Source: Ulva prolifera
Lineage: Eukaryota; Chlorophyta; Ulvophyceae; Ulvales; Ulvaceae
Direction: 5' to 3'
Assembly: GCA_023078555.1 (NCBI GenBank)
Contig: CM041202.1
Location: 5,566,522-5,630,521, forward strand
DNA: 64,000 nt
Position 1 is the stretch's first letter. Each line of letters opens with the position of its first letter. The notes beneath the pieces are model-generated. The model had not been told where the DNA came from, searched no databases, and saw only the letters and a program-made list of their open reading frames with translations. Positions 23,817 to 39,252 of this stretch are shown here, one piece after another. Made by a program: the position numbers and the translations under genes.

Positions 23817-24986
23817 ATGGGCTCTATTTCGAAAGTACCGTCCAAACAGTACAATAGGGAGTACGATGTAGCACGCTTGATACAAGAGGCTCCCATTTCT
23901 GTGGACGAGGGAGGGGAACAGTATGTTTTCCCAGGATGGTCCAACAGAGATTGGGTTATGGAGGAGCCAGTAGTGCTGATGGACCGAGAGGCCCGAGCAC
24001 GGTGGGGGATGTACTACGTCCAGGAAGATATTGATGTGGACGAGTGCGAGGCTCAAGGGCGTACACACGAGGCCCCTAATGTGATTATGACCCCGTCGGT
24101 TGCGGACACCGTCCATTCAGCCATCCAGCACCTTGCCCGCAATCGGCGTCCCACCCCGCACATATTCGAGGCCATGGCGGATACAAGATGCAATCTATTC
24201 ATTGACCTCCGTGCGTTGGCACCTGGGGCCATTGCGGGGAACGTTGCTGCCTGCAATCAGTGGGTCATCCGGACTACGGATGTGATCCGCAGGTTCCTGC
24301 CGGTATTGTCAGGGCGTATGACTGGCGTCTACGTGGGCGTAGACGCCAGTCATCTTCAATTCCACGTTCTCCGGAACCGCCACCCTTTGCGGCGACAGGA
24401 AGGGGGAATCGGGGCTACACGACAACAGGGCTCCAGTGCAGTACCCGAGCACGACCCCCCTGATGAATTCCTGTGCCGCGTGCTGGTGAAGCATCCACGG
24501 TGGATGTTTAAAGATTTATGCACGATGGATGGATTTCTGGAAGAGGCACTCAGCGCCTTTGAGGAAGAGGATGCGGCTGGGGCGCACGCCTTGAGGTGTC
24601 TGCTTCTGCGCGGATCCTATCGACCCGACGGGTGTGCTTCACCGTCATGCTCCTTCTTAATCCTGTGGCACTGCCAACTCCACAAAAGACTATAATGTTG
24701 AGGTGTTTGCAGGATGGTGTTGCTTATGGGATGCTCCTGGGGCCAGCACCTAGAAGAAGGGGAGCTGCATACGGAAGGGGGGATACTGTGGCCGGACAGC
24801 GAACTCAGCAACTGCCCTGTGCAGCCACCTCACGACGATTTAGTGGATCCGGGGTTCTATGAATTTTTTAATAATCTAGTTAGGACGCCAGGCCTTGATG
24901 ATTATGGGGCTCAGCGCCAACCTGTTCAGCTGTTTACTAGGAAACAGACACCGGTGCAGGCCCACTCTCGCAGTCGCAGCCGTTGA
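23817..24986 (+). CDS. Unrecognised two-exon gene, 350 aa, next to the satellite
   Basis: Exon 23817-24595 joins exon 24713-24986 in phase (donor GTGTCT, acceptor TTTGCAG), 1053 nt in total. An upstream acceptor at 23770 keeps the frame open ('LIASQFPVNANTFTPMGS'), so the true start may lie in a missing upstream exon. The protein has a segment 'EQYVFPGWSNRDWVMEEP' faintly like the ends of some tnp2-type elements, an acidic patch ('EDIDVDECEAQG') and a Ser/Arg-rich end ('AHSRSRSR'). A 36-nt perfect hairpin lies inside the coding sequence at 24318-24353. It may be an accessory or C-terminal gene of the transposon interrupted by the satellite, or a separate gene; no family was recognised. Confidence 0.4.
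24318..24353. repeat. Perfect 16-bp stem, 4-nt loop hairpin within an open frame
   Basis: ATGACTGGCGTCTACG, TGGG, then the exact reverse complement. In the open frame it encodes 'MTGVYVGVDASH', so the structure is compatible with coding. Confidence 0.9.
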
Positions 24987-24989
24987 TCG

Positions 24990-26540
24990 CATGCTGCTGC
25001 AGGTCTTTGTAATAAGTATGCCCAGTGGCTTTGGCAGACCGTGCTTGACAGTAATTGTTGCTGGTTGTGTCCTGGAATCGCGGCCAACGGTCTTTCGAGT
25101 GTAATATATGAACCACGTGGTACTCGCTGTCTAGTATGCATGCCAGCTGGATTCGATTGATCTGTTTATGGACTCGACCACGCTCTTCAACCATGCTGCC
25201 ACAGTCAGTGCAAAAATTTACAAACATCCGAGACTGGTTCCAAGTAGCACTCAGCTAGCTAAACATCAAAATCATTCAAGCATTCAGCAAAAATAGGACT
25301 GCATCCCAGCACTGCACAGCCATTAAATGCGGTATCTGTTTGCATGCGCAGCTAGATGGTGAATGGAAGTATCGTTACACTGTAGGATAGTGGCCAATAA
25401 CCACAGTCCTTCACAGGTGCACCTACTGTTGCAAAGCATGATCGAATACATACAACTACACCTCTGCCATCTGTGGCACAGCAAGGTCCGTGTCCTTGGT
25501 GGCTACAGTCACGATGCCTGCATGTGTGAAGCAGTTAAGCGTGCCAGATGATTGCCCACAAGCATTGCAACCTTGTATACTCAGCCAGCTGAAGGCACAG
25601 CCGATACTATTGCAGATACCGCAGGTATTACCGCTACGAATGGTGGTAAAGCAACTACTGCATCCCACGCCGCTGTACAGACCCCCCGGCAACAGATACG
25701 ATCCGGGTCCTCGGGCAGGGCGCAGCTCGGAACAGGATACAACAGTTAATGATACTGTCTCGGAATTATGAGTGACATATCAGCCAACTTTGCGCAGATC
25801 GTTGCCCCCAGAGCGAGACGGAATACGCACATGTGTCCACTGCTGCGAGGATTAGGCCCGGAGCTCTGTACCACATCGGAGCAGAACAAGCATGGTCCTA
25901 AGCTACAGTACTAGTAGACCTGTCATGACGAGATCTGGCATTTGCCCGAGAGCCGCGAGAGTATGCCACATTGAGCCAGCTACGAGTGCAACGACAGGTG
26001 TGGCGCGGGGCTCGAAGTCTAGAGGAGATGTGTATGTCCATATCCAGCATGTACACGCCAAAGGAGTGTGGATGCGCGTTCCATTGGAGCTCGGCTGATA
26101 GTGGCTTTGGAGACACAATGCGCACGACGAGCGCACTCAGCCCAGCAAAAAATATGCTGTTCAAAGGAGCGTGAAAGCGCGTTCGCGACATGTGCATTTC
26201 GCTCCATGAGGTGCGCTGCAGGTGCGCACCACCACAACACAAATAATATGCTGTTCGTAGGAGCGTGAAAGCGCGGTCGCGGCATGTGCATTTCCTCAAT
26301 GCGGTGCGCTGCAGGTGCGCACCACCACAACACTCCGCCAACACATCTCACCTACATTTTTGGCACGCACTTCACGCAGATACGGAATGTGTTTGAAGAG
26401 TGCGTGAACAGTGCGCGAATGTGCCAGCGAGCAAAACATGTGTCGCGAGTGTACACCCCGACCTGCCTACCATCCTTGTAGTGTAAGCAATTCTTCTTGG
26501 GGGCTCAGGCCAGCAACATTTACGAAGCTGCACAGGCAGC
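24990..26540. other. Intergenic interval after the transposon region
   Basis: No gene can be supported. The stretch holds the 94-bp tandem dimer described separately and otherwise unremarkable sequence. Confidence 0.4.
26152..26335. repeat. 94-bp tandem dimer
   Basis: Two adjacent diverged copies begin ATATGCTGTTC at 26152 and 26246 and share GGAGCGTGAAAGCGCG, CATGTGCATTTC and GGTGCGCTGCAGGTGCGCAC. The last contains the near-palindrome GTGCGCTGCAGGTGCGCAC. Confidence 0.85.
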
Positions 26541-26544
26541 ACCC

Positions 26545-27140
26545 CTATCTTGGCGACCATACCGCACGTGTAAATGCATGACACACAAGATCCCTGTCGA
26601 CACCTGCACCGTGACGAGCGAGCGTTGCATGCCGCCGCTTAAGCAATTGGGAGCCCGGGCCCTCCGGATCCTGGCCAACGTTGGTTAACCTCACGGAATC
26701 TTTGCCCATGAAGCCACACGATTCGACTGCAAACGGAACAAACCGGAACGCGGCATGGTCAGGCACGTCCCGCCGGAAGCGGTCCCGCTTCCTGTACGGA
26801 GGCCTCCGGACGTCCTCCGCCCGCTCCGCCGTTGCACCCGTCTCCCGCGCCGCAGCGGCCACGTATGAGGCCGCCGGCGCATGTGTGACCACGACGTCCA
26901 CGGCCGCCATCTCCACTGGCAGGCGCGGCATGACCACGACGATGTCCCCGCGGCGATTCAGCTCCACACCCGCGCCGCGCGGCCCCTCGCGAGGGCACGG
27001 TAGAGCGGCTCCAGGGCAGACTGCAGTCCGGCGTAAGAGGCGACCAGGCGCACGGCATGCCGTGCACGAGCCAGGTTATCATGGCGCATCTGGGTCTCCT
27101 TTGCCACCTTCTTGCAGACCATGGCGTGGTCTGGTTCGGT
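26545..27140 (-). pseudogene. LINE reverse-transcriptase ORF remnant (C-terminal end)
   Basis: Minus-strand reading from about 27140 gives 'HAMVCKKVAKETQMRHDNLA' and 'ASYAGLQSALEPLYRALA'. After a one-base frame change near 26.97 kb it continues 'ELNRRGDIVVVMP', 'AVDVVVTHAPAASYV' and 'FRFVPFAVESCGFMG' to a stop at 26545. This order (C-x...-RHD, RGD, VDV-xV-HP-xxxSY, FVPF-xxE-x-G) is the region after the reverse transcriptase in many algal and plant LINEs, and parallels the fragment at 57.7-58.25 kb. The frameshift and missing upstream domains show a dead 5'-truncated insertion. A GGTTAAACGCCG motif is duplicated at about 27139-27171, just upstream of its truncated end. Confidence 0.7.
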
Positions 27141-27981
27141 TAAACGCCGTCAGTCGGTTAAACGCCGACAGCTTGTCGGGATCCCGATTTCTTGCTGCAG
27201 TAACACCTTTCAGATCTGTGAAGGCGAGAACACTGTCCACTGCATTAGCACGTACTAACACAAATCACCCACAACTAGTGACACCGGGCCCCCGACGGAA
27301 CCTGAGGGGGTTGTCGGGAACCCCGACATCCAGCAGGCTGCATATCGGGCCAGCCCGACGAAAAAATGGGCAGGGCTTCGGTTTCACGACAGGGAAAACC
27401 ATGCCTGTAGAGCCCTGCTGCGGATGCGGAAAGGAACAATACTAGTCAGCCTCCGAAACGGTCACAAACAACCAAAAAAAAAAAAATCGGCGGAGTCGCT
27501 CTTGCCTACAGCGATGCATGAAAATATAAAAAAATTCTCAGAGCTCTTTGCGCGCTCTAGGACGAAAGGGATCTGATTGAGGGTGTTGGTCAGCTGCACG
27601 TCTAGGGTTGGACACTCACGACATCGGCGGTGAGATGTGCCTCTCGCAAACTCGGATATGACACATTGTAGCTTTAACACAAGCTTGCACGCAACGCGCG
27701 ACGGAATATTCGCTGGCTGCGACACCTTTACGGAACGCTGCTGGCTTCAGTCTCTTCTGCGTCAGTCCAGCATAGCGTGCCTGGATCGTGGGGGAAGCGG
27801 ATATTCATCTGCGTGGGCACAAGCGCACCTCAAGTGTTGCTGACGACGCACAATAGTGCATGACTGACGACAGTTCGGCAGAGCCCTGGTTGTAGCATTG
27901 AATATCATTTATGTAGTATCAGAGGAGCTAGGGCTAGAGTCCTTGGTCCTGGCAACCGCCAGGCCCAGCCTGGAAGGAGGC

Positions 27982-30900
27982 ATGTCGGATGCACGTCACT
28001 CTGCCTCGACGCCCGGCTACGCAAGCGCCGAGCCCAGCGATCATGCGCAAGATCTCGCTCAGCGGTTGACGCTTGTCCATCCGCGTAATGGCATTGTGGA
28101 CGTGTCGGGCAGTTCATCTGCTCCCAGCCCGCTGTTGCAACACAGCCACGCAGCCTTACAGCACCCACATCACTCCGAAGACCGTACAAGGTCCAACCGC
28201 AAAGCTGCGGAGGCAGAGTGCATCAGGCTGGAGAAGCGGAGGGCGCGGAATCGTGCCTCGCAGCGAAAGGCCAGGCAAAAGCTAAGGGTGCGCATGTCCC
28301 GGACTGAAACACTGAAGAACGCAGCGCTCTCTGGGACACCATACAGCGCTTTCACAAGTCATATAGATAGCGATTTAGAGGAGTACATGGATGTGCGCAT
28401 GCTCTGCAGCTAAATACCGCTTCAGGCGTCTATTTGCTTGTGCCACCTGCTCATGCCCTCTTGCGAGCATCTACGACGCATCGGGCTTCTGAACAGTCTA
28501 GTGTGAGGTAATGTGACACTGCTTTCGTGGAGATGTGCGCATAACGCAAAGCACGCGTGAAGAGGGTAGAGGCTGAATGCTGGAGCTGACCTCGCGCGCA
28601 GCTCTGAAGCTCCCACACGCCCTAGCATTCCTGAAGCACTTGGGCTGGGCCGTGCATGGCAGTGGCAGAGCGCACGCATGCTGCGGTACAGCATTATCCT
28701 GCTCCAGCTGGACTGGTGTCCGAGTGTGCCCCTGCCTGGCGTTGACGCTGACAAGGACGACCTTCGTCAGAACGAACAGTGATGCCATGTACGTGCAAAC
28801 AGAACAGCGCCCTTTGGCCACAGTGGCTGCTAGACTGGTGCACCAAGCATCTGCGTCGCCCAGGAGACGTCAAGGTAGCAGTTCAGCTGTGTGGCTGGAG
28901 CATGTCCTTGTGCTTCACTCCGCAGAAGCATGTGTGCCCATGGAGTTTCAGTGTCTGAACATGCATCTGGCATTTGCTTGAAACATCAATTGTCCTTACC
29001 CATGCCAGGTGACAGGCTCACAGCGCTGCGTGAGTGTCAGTGTCTCCGTCTCGGACGGGCCAAGCCCTGAGCCCCTGCAGGCCCCTGTTCAACACACATG
29101 CGGATGATGAATGACCGGTGCACTGCCACTGCTCGTCACACCATTACTTCTATGCTTCTCCCAAGTGTGCTTCTCCAGAGCATGCTCAATCTGAACCGTT
29201 TTCAACAGGACGTCATACATGGATTGCTCATACATGGTGGTGGAGTGCCGGGTGAGTCTTAGTCTTACAAGGAGCACATTGCGACACTGTGGCTGCTCCC
29301 GCACCCCCACACCTGGTGAATCCTGCCCGTAGCCATACATATCTGACCCGACTGGTCACATGCCGGCTGTGAGCACCTGATGCCACCATTGCGCCGGCAT
29401 GACTGACACCACCCACGGCCGTGCAGGAAGAACGGGCCACGCTCCAGGGCCACCTGGCGCAGCTCCAGCAGCGCATCTCCCGCGGCCGCGCCGACCTCGC
29501 GAGCCTGCAGCGGCACCGCGTCGAGGCGCGCAAACGCCTCACGTCCGCGATCTCCGCCCTCGCGGCAGCCGGCTGCCCCCGCAGCGGCGGCAGCTGCCCT
29601 GGCAGCGACAGCAGCTGCGCCGGCACAGAACAACAACCCCCCCACCCTGTGACGCCCGCGCCACCTGCGCCACCTGTGGCCACACGGACGCGGCGGACTT
29701 CAGAACCCACCCGCGCCGCTCCCGCGTCTGCGTTGGCGATACGGACCGCGGACCCCCCCCGCACCAACGACGCGGCGCTTCCGCCCTCAATCACATCATT
29801 CCCCCACCACGCCAGCATCTCGTACGACGACATTCGGCACGCATCGGAGGCGGCGGCCGGCGCCGGCGACGGGCAGCGGCTGTGCATGCGGAAGGTGCTG
29901 GAACAGTGCATGTTCCGGAAGGCGTGGGCGGCGGGGTGGGCACCGGGGGAAGTGTGCTGGTTTGTGCAGACGCAGTACGAGGTGGCGCCGGGGGTGCCGC
30001 TGTCTTACAGCACCACCCTGAGCACGCCGGAGTGCATCGGGTCGATGGCGCTGCACTTTCTCGCCTCCTGCCTGGAATTTTCGCTGTTTGTGGCTATGGA
30101 TGACCACTCAGGTGCGGCCCGCAGCCGTGTCAGGTATCCTTGCAGCGTTTTCACGGCTACCATTAATGAAACATGCCTGGATATCCGGAAGGTCTAGGCA
30201 GGCGTTCTATGTGATCGGGCCTGACGACTTAGCTCTGGCCCCCAGCGAGTGCTTTGGCGTGGGGTGTGATGCTGCACAGAAGTTACTTCGACACACACCC
30301 CTGAACTGCAGTGTCAAGTGCTGTAAGCTCCTGCACATGCGCCTCTCCGCCATTGTGGTGTCTCTACAAACAAAGCGACTGCCGTCCGCTGCAGGAGCTG
30401 ACTACAAGGAGGCGCTTCTTGACCACCTGCCGGGTGTCAGCCTCGGCGTTGCCTCCAAGCTATCCCCACGGCCGGCGGCTCCACTCGCCCCTCGCGCGCC
30501 GCAGCAGGACAAACCGCACAGCACGCAGCACGCCTCGCCGCGGCGGCGGCACAAGGCCGCCAAGCGCAGCACGCTCCCGCCGCTGCATGGCAGCCCCCGG
30601 CCCTGGGCGGACGGCGCGGCCACATGCGATACCCCTGGCACTGACCCATTTCACGACTCGCGCCCGAGGGTGTCCCCGCCGGAGGGCGTGTCCAGGAGCA
30701 CAGGAAGCGGTGCCACAGAAGCGTCGCCGACTCCCAGCGGTGAGAAGGTGCCGGCCGGGGAACACTGGTCTGGGGCCGTGCGGTGCGGCGTGAACGCGAC
30801 GTGTGCTGCGCATGCTGCGCTCGCCGCAATCGTGCTGGCCGTGCAGCGCACGTTCCACGGCCACGTGTCTGTGGCGGAGCTGAAGTGGGCATTTAATCAG

Positions 30901-32663
30901 ACCGCGAGCCACCTGGACGACCTGCTGTTTGCGACGTTTGCGCCGTCGGTGACGGAGGGCGGCGGCCACGTGTCCGGTGTGCCGCTGGCGGCCGACACGG
31001 AGGCCACACGGTTCCACGGCGCGATCACCGAAGCGATGGCGTGCCTTCTGCCGGGAATGCACAAGCTGCTGCTGAAGCTGCCGGACTCGGCGGTGGAGGG
31101 CGCGGAGGTGTGTGCCTGCACTGCCGCTTGCATGCATGCGCACGGACATGCATGCTTCTCGACTTGCATGCATGTGCTCGTTGGTCTGGCATCAGAGCAA
31201 AACGGCACCTTGCAGGCGGCTGTCCGGTGATGGTGCTGCTGTTGCGTTCCCGGTGTTGTGTGCTGAGTCACCTTGCGATTGCCCTGCTCACGTTTTGTGC
31301 GGGTCGGCGTTGAGGACCCAGCCATTCCACCCATAACGGTGCTGCCATTGTGCACTGATGGCGCTTCAGGGTGGTATCTGTTGCAAGGATACAGCCGGAG
31401 AGCCCGGTAGCCACGCCAGGGCAATGCACAAGCACACCAGAGCCACCAAGCACCCCGGAACCTGACTCACGCCGACCTGAATTTGACCAGGGTGGTGTAA
31501 GAATTTGACCAGGGTGCATGTGCAGGTGGAGAAGGGCCCCACGCCAGGGTCCGGCGGCGGCGCCGCACCCCAGCACCCGAATCCGCAACAGGCGAGTCCG
31601 GCACGGGCCCCCACGGCCACAACGGCCGGGGATCTGCAGCGGCACGCCGACGTCATCATGACGCTGTACAGCAGCGGCCACCTGCTGGTGTTGAAGGATG
31701 CGAACCGCATCGTCCGCAACATGTCGGTGAATGGCACCAGGACGATGATCCAGCAGTTCGAGGTGCGCCAGGGTGTATGCGAGCCTCCCGCTGCTGATGT
31801 GTTCGCGGGTCCTACGGCGCTGGTGGCTCACGGCAGGGCACAAAGGTTCTGGTCGTGGCAGCGCATGTGTTGGGCCGCTGCATTGCTGTTGTCGCCGCGT
31901 ACCCAAACCGCGGGGCGTGTTTGTTCCACATCACCGCGGCATCCTGCTGGCGATTCAGGTGCTTGAGTCCCAGACAATGCTGGAACTACAACCCATATGA
32001 GCACCCCCTGTCCTTTCATTCTGGAAACAAGCACACAGCATGTGACTGCTGCCCTCCATGCCACAGGTGGAGAACATGCACATGCGGGTGTACCGGTCCC
32101 TCCAGCTCAGCGAGGCGCAGCGCGAGGCGATGCGCGGAGTGTGGCTTGAGTGGGAGAAAAATCGCCGCTGCATCGACACCCCTGTAGCCACTGCGCGGGC
32201 CTGCCTCGCCGCCCTCCCCCCATGCATCCCCCTGCCCCCGGCCTTCGCGCAGCACGTCTTTGCCGTCGCAGACGGCACCGTCCTCCTCTCAGAACTGCAT
32301 AGGGTGGGCCCATGCGTGTTGGAGCACCCGGGGGGCCCCGCGCCGTGGTTGCGCGAGCCCGTCGTGCCGCTGCTCGGTGCCGCGCAAGAGTTCTCGGCGC
32401 ACGCCGCCGAGGCGCTGCGGCTGCTGTGGTACGTGCAGGAGGCCGAGATAGGGGTGACGAACGCACTCATCTGTGAGCGGCTGCAGCCGGGCCGCGTGCT
32501 CAGCCTGCAGCAGCAGCTGCGGCTGTACTCCTGCCACCTGCTGTTCCTCGGCGCGCCATTCGTCGATTTCCTCGCGCTGTGTCAGCACGCGCTGACTCAT
32601 CAGCGGCGCAAGTGCCTGTTCCGTGCCCTGGACGACCCCTATGGCTCGCCGATGCGGCACTGA
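27982..32663 (+). CDS. bZIP transcription factor A (diverged family member), 845 aa
   Basis: Five exons splice in phase: 27982-28287, 29427-30111, 30395-31107, 31526-31762 and 32067-32663. The basic region (residues about 82-102, 'RRARNRASQRKARQKLR') ends at the exon 1 donor. Exon 2 supplies 'EERATLQGHLAQLQQRI', giving the canonical N-x7-R-x9-L spacing and leucines at zipper positions 1, 2 and 4. Conserved block 2 (about 221-325) contains 'VCWFVQTQYEVAPGVPLSYS'; block 3 (exon 3) contains 'CGVNATCAAHAAL'. Block 4 crosses exons 4 and 5 ('MSVNGTRTMIQQFE' then 'VENMHMRVYRSLQLSEAQRE') and ends in Leu-rich helices. It should act in the nucleus as a dimer; the targets are unknown. Intron 2 carries a diverged relative of the hAT-like MITE. 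The first in-frame ATG is used as start. It lacks the Cys/His cluster of the three tandem paralogues. Confidence 0.8.
30174..30230. mobile_element. Diverged fragment related to the hAT-like MITE
   Basis: Within intron 2 of bZIP gene A, CCTGGATATCCGGAAGG followed by TTCTATGTGATCGGGCCTGA closely matches the inner part of the intact MITE at 9759-9860. Its terminal repeats are not preserved, so the ends are approximate. Confidence 0.6.

Positions 32664-37394
<4,731 letters not shown>

Positions 37395-37484
<90 letters not shown>
37395..37484. repeat. (AC)n microsatellite, about 45 units
   Basis: Perfect array immediately 3' of the TTTGTAAC junction. It is followed by a second family member (CTCCCGTTCACTCTTTTGTAAC at about 37510-37531) with a short ACACA tail. 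Confidence 0.95.
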
Positions 37485-37488
<4 letters not shown>

Positions 37489-37540
37489 GGGCCTTTCTGT
37501 GTTTGTTTCCTCCCGTTCACTCTTTTGTAACACACAAGGG

Positions 37541-39252
37541 CCCACACACCCTCCCTGCAGCTGACTCAGTGGGACTTTGTCTTCATGAAATGCACCACAC
37601 ACCCGGGACTTCATGCGCTCAGCGATACATGACATGAAACGCATCATGAACCTCCGTTAATTGCTGTTTGTTCCAGCTGCAGAGTTCTTCCCTGTCAAAA
37701 CAATGTTCCCTAGGGAACAGCTGTTAACAGGGAATGAGCCTGCCAAGGAGCGAATGCAATCCCAGCTACAGCGCATCCAACTGAGCGCTGAAAACACTGA
37801 CCACGTAGCTACGTGCCTACAGGCTACGTACGGTTTTCCGCTGCGCCGCCTGCCAGGCCTGGGATGTCAAATTTCCTCTTTTCAAGCGGACTGGCCGCGG
37901 GGGCCCCCTGCGGCCAGGGTACACACGTTGCCTAGTACGTAGATATGCTCAACCAAGAGCCAGCCACACAAAACTTCGTAGGACGAGTTCAGATCTTCAT
38001 CACAGGCTGAGGCGAGCCGAGCGAGTGCGCTCTGGCACGCGCCATGCGTGCACCTAGCGCATGCGGCCTGCATCTGTGGCACGCCCGGTCTAGATCTGTC
38101 GCGACTCGCGGCTTGTGCACAGCAGCACGCGCCACCGCGGTGCACCACCATAACGCTTACTCGAGCCCGGAGCCTCGAGAAAAATACGTAAAGCATGCGG
38201 TTGCGTGACGCTTTCGCATGCAGCCAGGGCGTGGGGGCACAGGAATCATCATGATCACTCGAGTGATCTTGCAATTGCAGATTCGGTTTCAGTATTTGTT
38301 TTCTCCCGTTCACTCTTTTGTAATATGCAATTGCAGCTCGTCTGTGCAACGGCCAGCGCTAGCGCATCAGATTGTCTATCTTCGGGGAAAGTCGGTAAAC
38401 AGCATGTCCTGTCATCATGTTTCTCGTTTGAAGGTACGACCTGGGTGCAAAACGCTGTTTGCTGGACGTCCGGATCTGAACTGTGTTCCCCGTCTCCCTG
38501 CCAAATGCAGCATGTCTTCGAATTCGCGAGAATACGAACTCGGGTCTCGACTGACACTGCGCAGATACGTGGTGCAAGTGCACCTCGGCAGCTCCAAATG
38601 ATCTGCGAGATCATACAGTCGTGCTTCGTGGCACCTGCTGCGCAGGTTCCACACCCCTCAATTGGCGTCACTGACAGCATAAGATGTGGTCCGCAGCCTC
38701 AGAGCCTGCCTTACAGTCTCCGTGTACGACTGAGATTAATGAGTTCCCCATTCGCAGGCCTGAAAGAGCGGCTGTTTTACATAATGTGCGGCGGACTGCG
38801 CGGCTTGGTGACGATCTGATGTCACGGCAGGGGCTGATGTACACAGGGTGCATGCATTGGGGCGTGTACGTGTCGTTGAGGGACCGCATAATCGATTACT
38901 GCTGCACCGTCATCACTATCGTCGCACCTTCGCCACTGGCCCCTGCCCGTTACGTTTCCTCCTGCGACACGGGGAATTCGTACGAGCTGGCGAGTAGTGT
39001 CACTGTATACATAACGTTCGGAGATTGCACGGCAATATTTAGTTCTATCAGTGGCGGGCTTGACGTGAGTAGCCATCTGTGAAATCGTGACGAGGGGCAA
39101 ATACATGGTGGTATCAAGCCTGTGACGCGACGATCGTGGTCCTGCACGCATGCCTGTTTGGCCGGAACTAGGCCCAGCGTGCGAAGCGAACGTGCCTCGG
39201 TAGCAGCAGATAATGCAGCACATGCACATTAAGTTGTCAGAGGTAGTACACA
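37541..39252. other. Interval upstream of bZIP gene B
   Basis: No gene supported. Another TTCTCCCGTTCACTCTTTTG tail fragment lies at 38303-38326. A 14-bp palindrome GTTCCCTAGGGAAC is at about 37704-37717. A possible exon-like stretch at 37.68-37.94 kb was not convincing. Confidence 0.4.

Noticed and set aside
26681-27445. 254-codon + strand frame
   Set aside because: It is antisense to the LINE remnant, which explains the sequence; composition is Arg/Ser/Pro-rich antisense noise.
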